6,071 bases of DNA from Limnospira sp050045915. GTDB lineage: Bacteria; Cyanobacteriota; Cyanobacteriia; Cyanobacteriales; Microcoleaceae. Positions 5,448-6,071 of this stretch are shown one piece after another (the first letter of the stretch is position 1; every line of letters begins with the position of its first letter). The position numbers were made by a program, and so were the translations under genes. Where the stretch lies: the NCBI GenBank assembly GCA_050045915.1, contig JBNGCR010000260.1:1-6071 (forward strand), given 5' to 3'. The notes beneath the pieces were generated by a model. That model was not told where the DNA came from. It saw only the letters and a list, made by a program, of their open reading frames with translations, and did no database searches.

Positions 5448-6071
5448 TCAAAGGGTTTTGCCCCGCAGATCTTCGTCCCAGGGGATGGTGTAGAAGCGAT
5501 CGCCGTAATGGTCGCAGGGGTAAATCGGGGGGATGTGGACGGATTCAGACCGAGATAAGACCAGCCAGTAGCCTTTTTCGGTGATATAGCCGATTTCCAC
5601 GATGTAGTCGCGATCGCTCATCGGGATCGGGATGTGCCATTCCTGGGTCAATTCGTCGCACTCGTATTGTTTCATACTGTGGGGACGCTGTTGGTTCATA
5701 TCAATCCAGGTGACATCGTAAACCCGCAGGGCGAGTTGTTTCCCCCCTTTTTGCCGCAGGGGTTCCCGATGTTCGTTGCCGATATCCCAGTAAGCATAGG
5801 CCCAATTGGGATCACGGGGCATCAACACGATACAGTTGCGATTGTAGCCGTCGGGCAGTTCCGCCAGTCCGCGATCGACATCGACGCCGAGGCTTTCGGT
5901 ATCATCTTCCTGGCCGACGTTGAATTTTTGGGATTCGACATCTAATTGGCCGCGATCGTCCCCCGCACCGACGACCCATGCTTGACCCCCCGTGAGGGTG
6001 GTTGACTTTGAGATTTCCGAGAGTTCCTCTTCCGATGCTTCCGAAACCGCCGGAGAAGCGATCGCCTCCTC
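5448..6071 (-). CDS. DUF4912 domain protein (C-terminal part; gene runs off the right edge)
   Basis: The frame is open from the window edge to a TGA at 5450-5448, giving at least 207 residues with the N-terminus missing. The visible N-terminal part (about residues 1-70) is acidic and low in complexity (ASEEELSEIS, GQEDDTESLG). From about residue 72 comes a conserved module: LPDGYNRN, MPRDPNWAYAYWDI, GKQLALRVYDVT, CDELTQEWHIPIP, SDRDYIVEIGYIT, WLVLSRSESVHIPP, and a final DEDLRGKTL. This matches the DUF4912 family, common in cyanobacteria and of unknown molecular function; the many aromatic residues suggest a compact beta-rich domain. A GTG at 5828 could be mistaken for the start, but it falls inside the conserved module directly after YNRNCI, so the true start lies beyond 6071. 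The gene lies upstream of the kinase on the same strand, 205 bases away, so co-transcription is possible but not shown. Confidence 0.88.
   Translation of the reverse strand, partial: EEAIASPAVSEASEEELSEISKSTTLTGGQAWVVGAGDDRGQLDVESQKFNVGQEDDTESLGVDVDRGLAELPDGYNRNCIVLMPRDPNWAYAYWDIGNEHREPLRQKGGKQLALRVYDVTWIDMNQQRPHSMKQYECDELTQEWHIPIPMSDRDYIVEIGYITEKGYWLVLSRSESVHIPPIYPCDHYGDRFYTIPWDEDLRGKTL

Larger units (their letters stand above)
605..6065. repeat. Dispersed HIP1 octamers (GCGATCGC)
   Basis: Perfect copies start at 605, 1153, 1762, 2870, 3196, 4005, 5496, 5610 and 6058. All nine fall inside the called coding regions and are read as normal codons. HIP1 is a highly iterated palindrome of many cyanobacterial genomes, and this density is the main evidence for the host group. 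The octamers are not mobile elements. Several near matches such as CCGATCGC and GCGATCGT also occur. Confidence 0.9.

Noticed and set aside
1..6071. RNA genes, CRISPR arrays, riboswitches, integrated elements
   Set aside because: No tRNA cloverleaf, regularly spaced direct repeats, recognisable riboswitch core, transposase or integrase was found in any spacer, and the spacers are all under 230 bases.

Overview
The window looks like chromosomal DNA from a cyanobacterium, probably a complex or filamentous one. The octamer GCGATCGC (HIP1), a hallmark of many cyanobacterial genomes, occurs nine times by my count in 6 kb, where about 0.1 is expected by chance. Other cyanobacterial marks are a short CCGACTC heptamer repeat in an intergenic spacer, a DICT-domain histidine kinase with a phytochrome-like GAF domain, and a DUF4912 protein. 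The exact taxon cannot be read from this stretch.

Layout: positions 1-228 are a non-coding leader with no clear consensus promoter. Two plus-strand genes follow only 7 bases apart and probably form an operon. The first (229-1689) is a membrane chemoreceptor with two membrane helices, a CHASE3-like external domain and a methyl-accepting signalling hairpin, but no recognisable HAMP domain. The second (1697-3040) is a Tat-exported, probably lipid-anchored solute-binding protein of the NrtA/CmpA/SsuA type, without its permease or ATPase. A 138-base convergent spacer (3041-3178) holds a weak terminator-like hairpin, a compact palindrome and heptamer repeats. On the minus strand lies a large soluble hybrid sensor kinase, DICT-GAF-HisKA-HATPase (3179-5242). 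Upstream of it, across a 205-base spacer with a second palindrome and a leader hairpin, is the 3' part of a DUF4912 gene that runs off the right edge (5448-6071).

How the genes may work together: the most interesting inference is a two-gene chemosensory unit, in which the exported binding protein captures a small oxyanion or organic solute and presents it to the external domain of the neighbouring chemoreceptor. Neither che genes nor transporter partners lie in the window, so the signal would feed a Che-type pathway encoded elsewhere. The kinase has no response regulator beside it and is an orphan here. Nothing in the sequence ties it functionally to the chemoreceptor pair apart from proximity. 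No RNA genes, CRISPR arrays, insertion sequences or prophage genes were seen.
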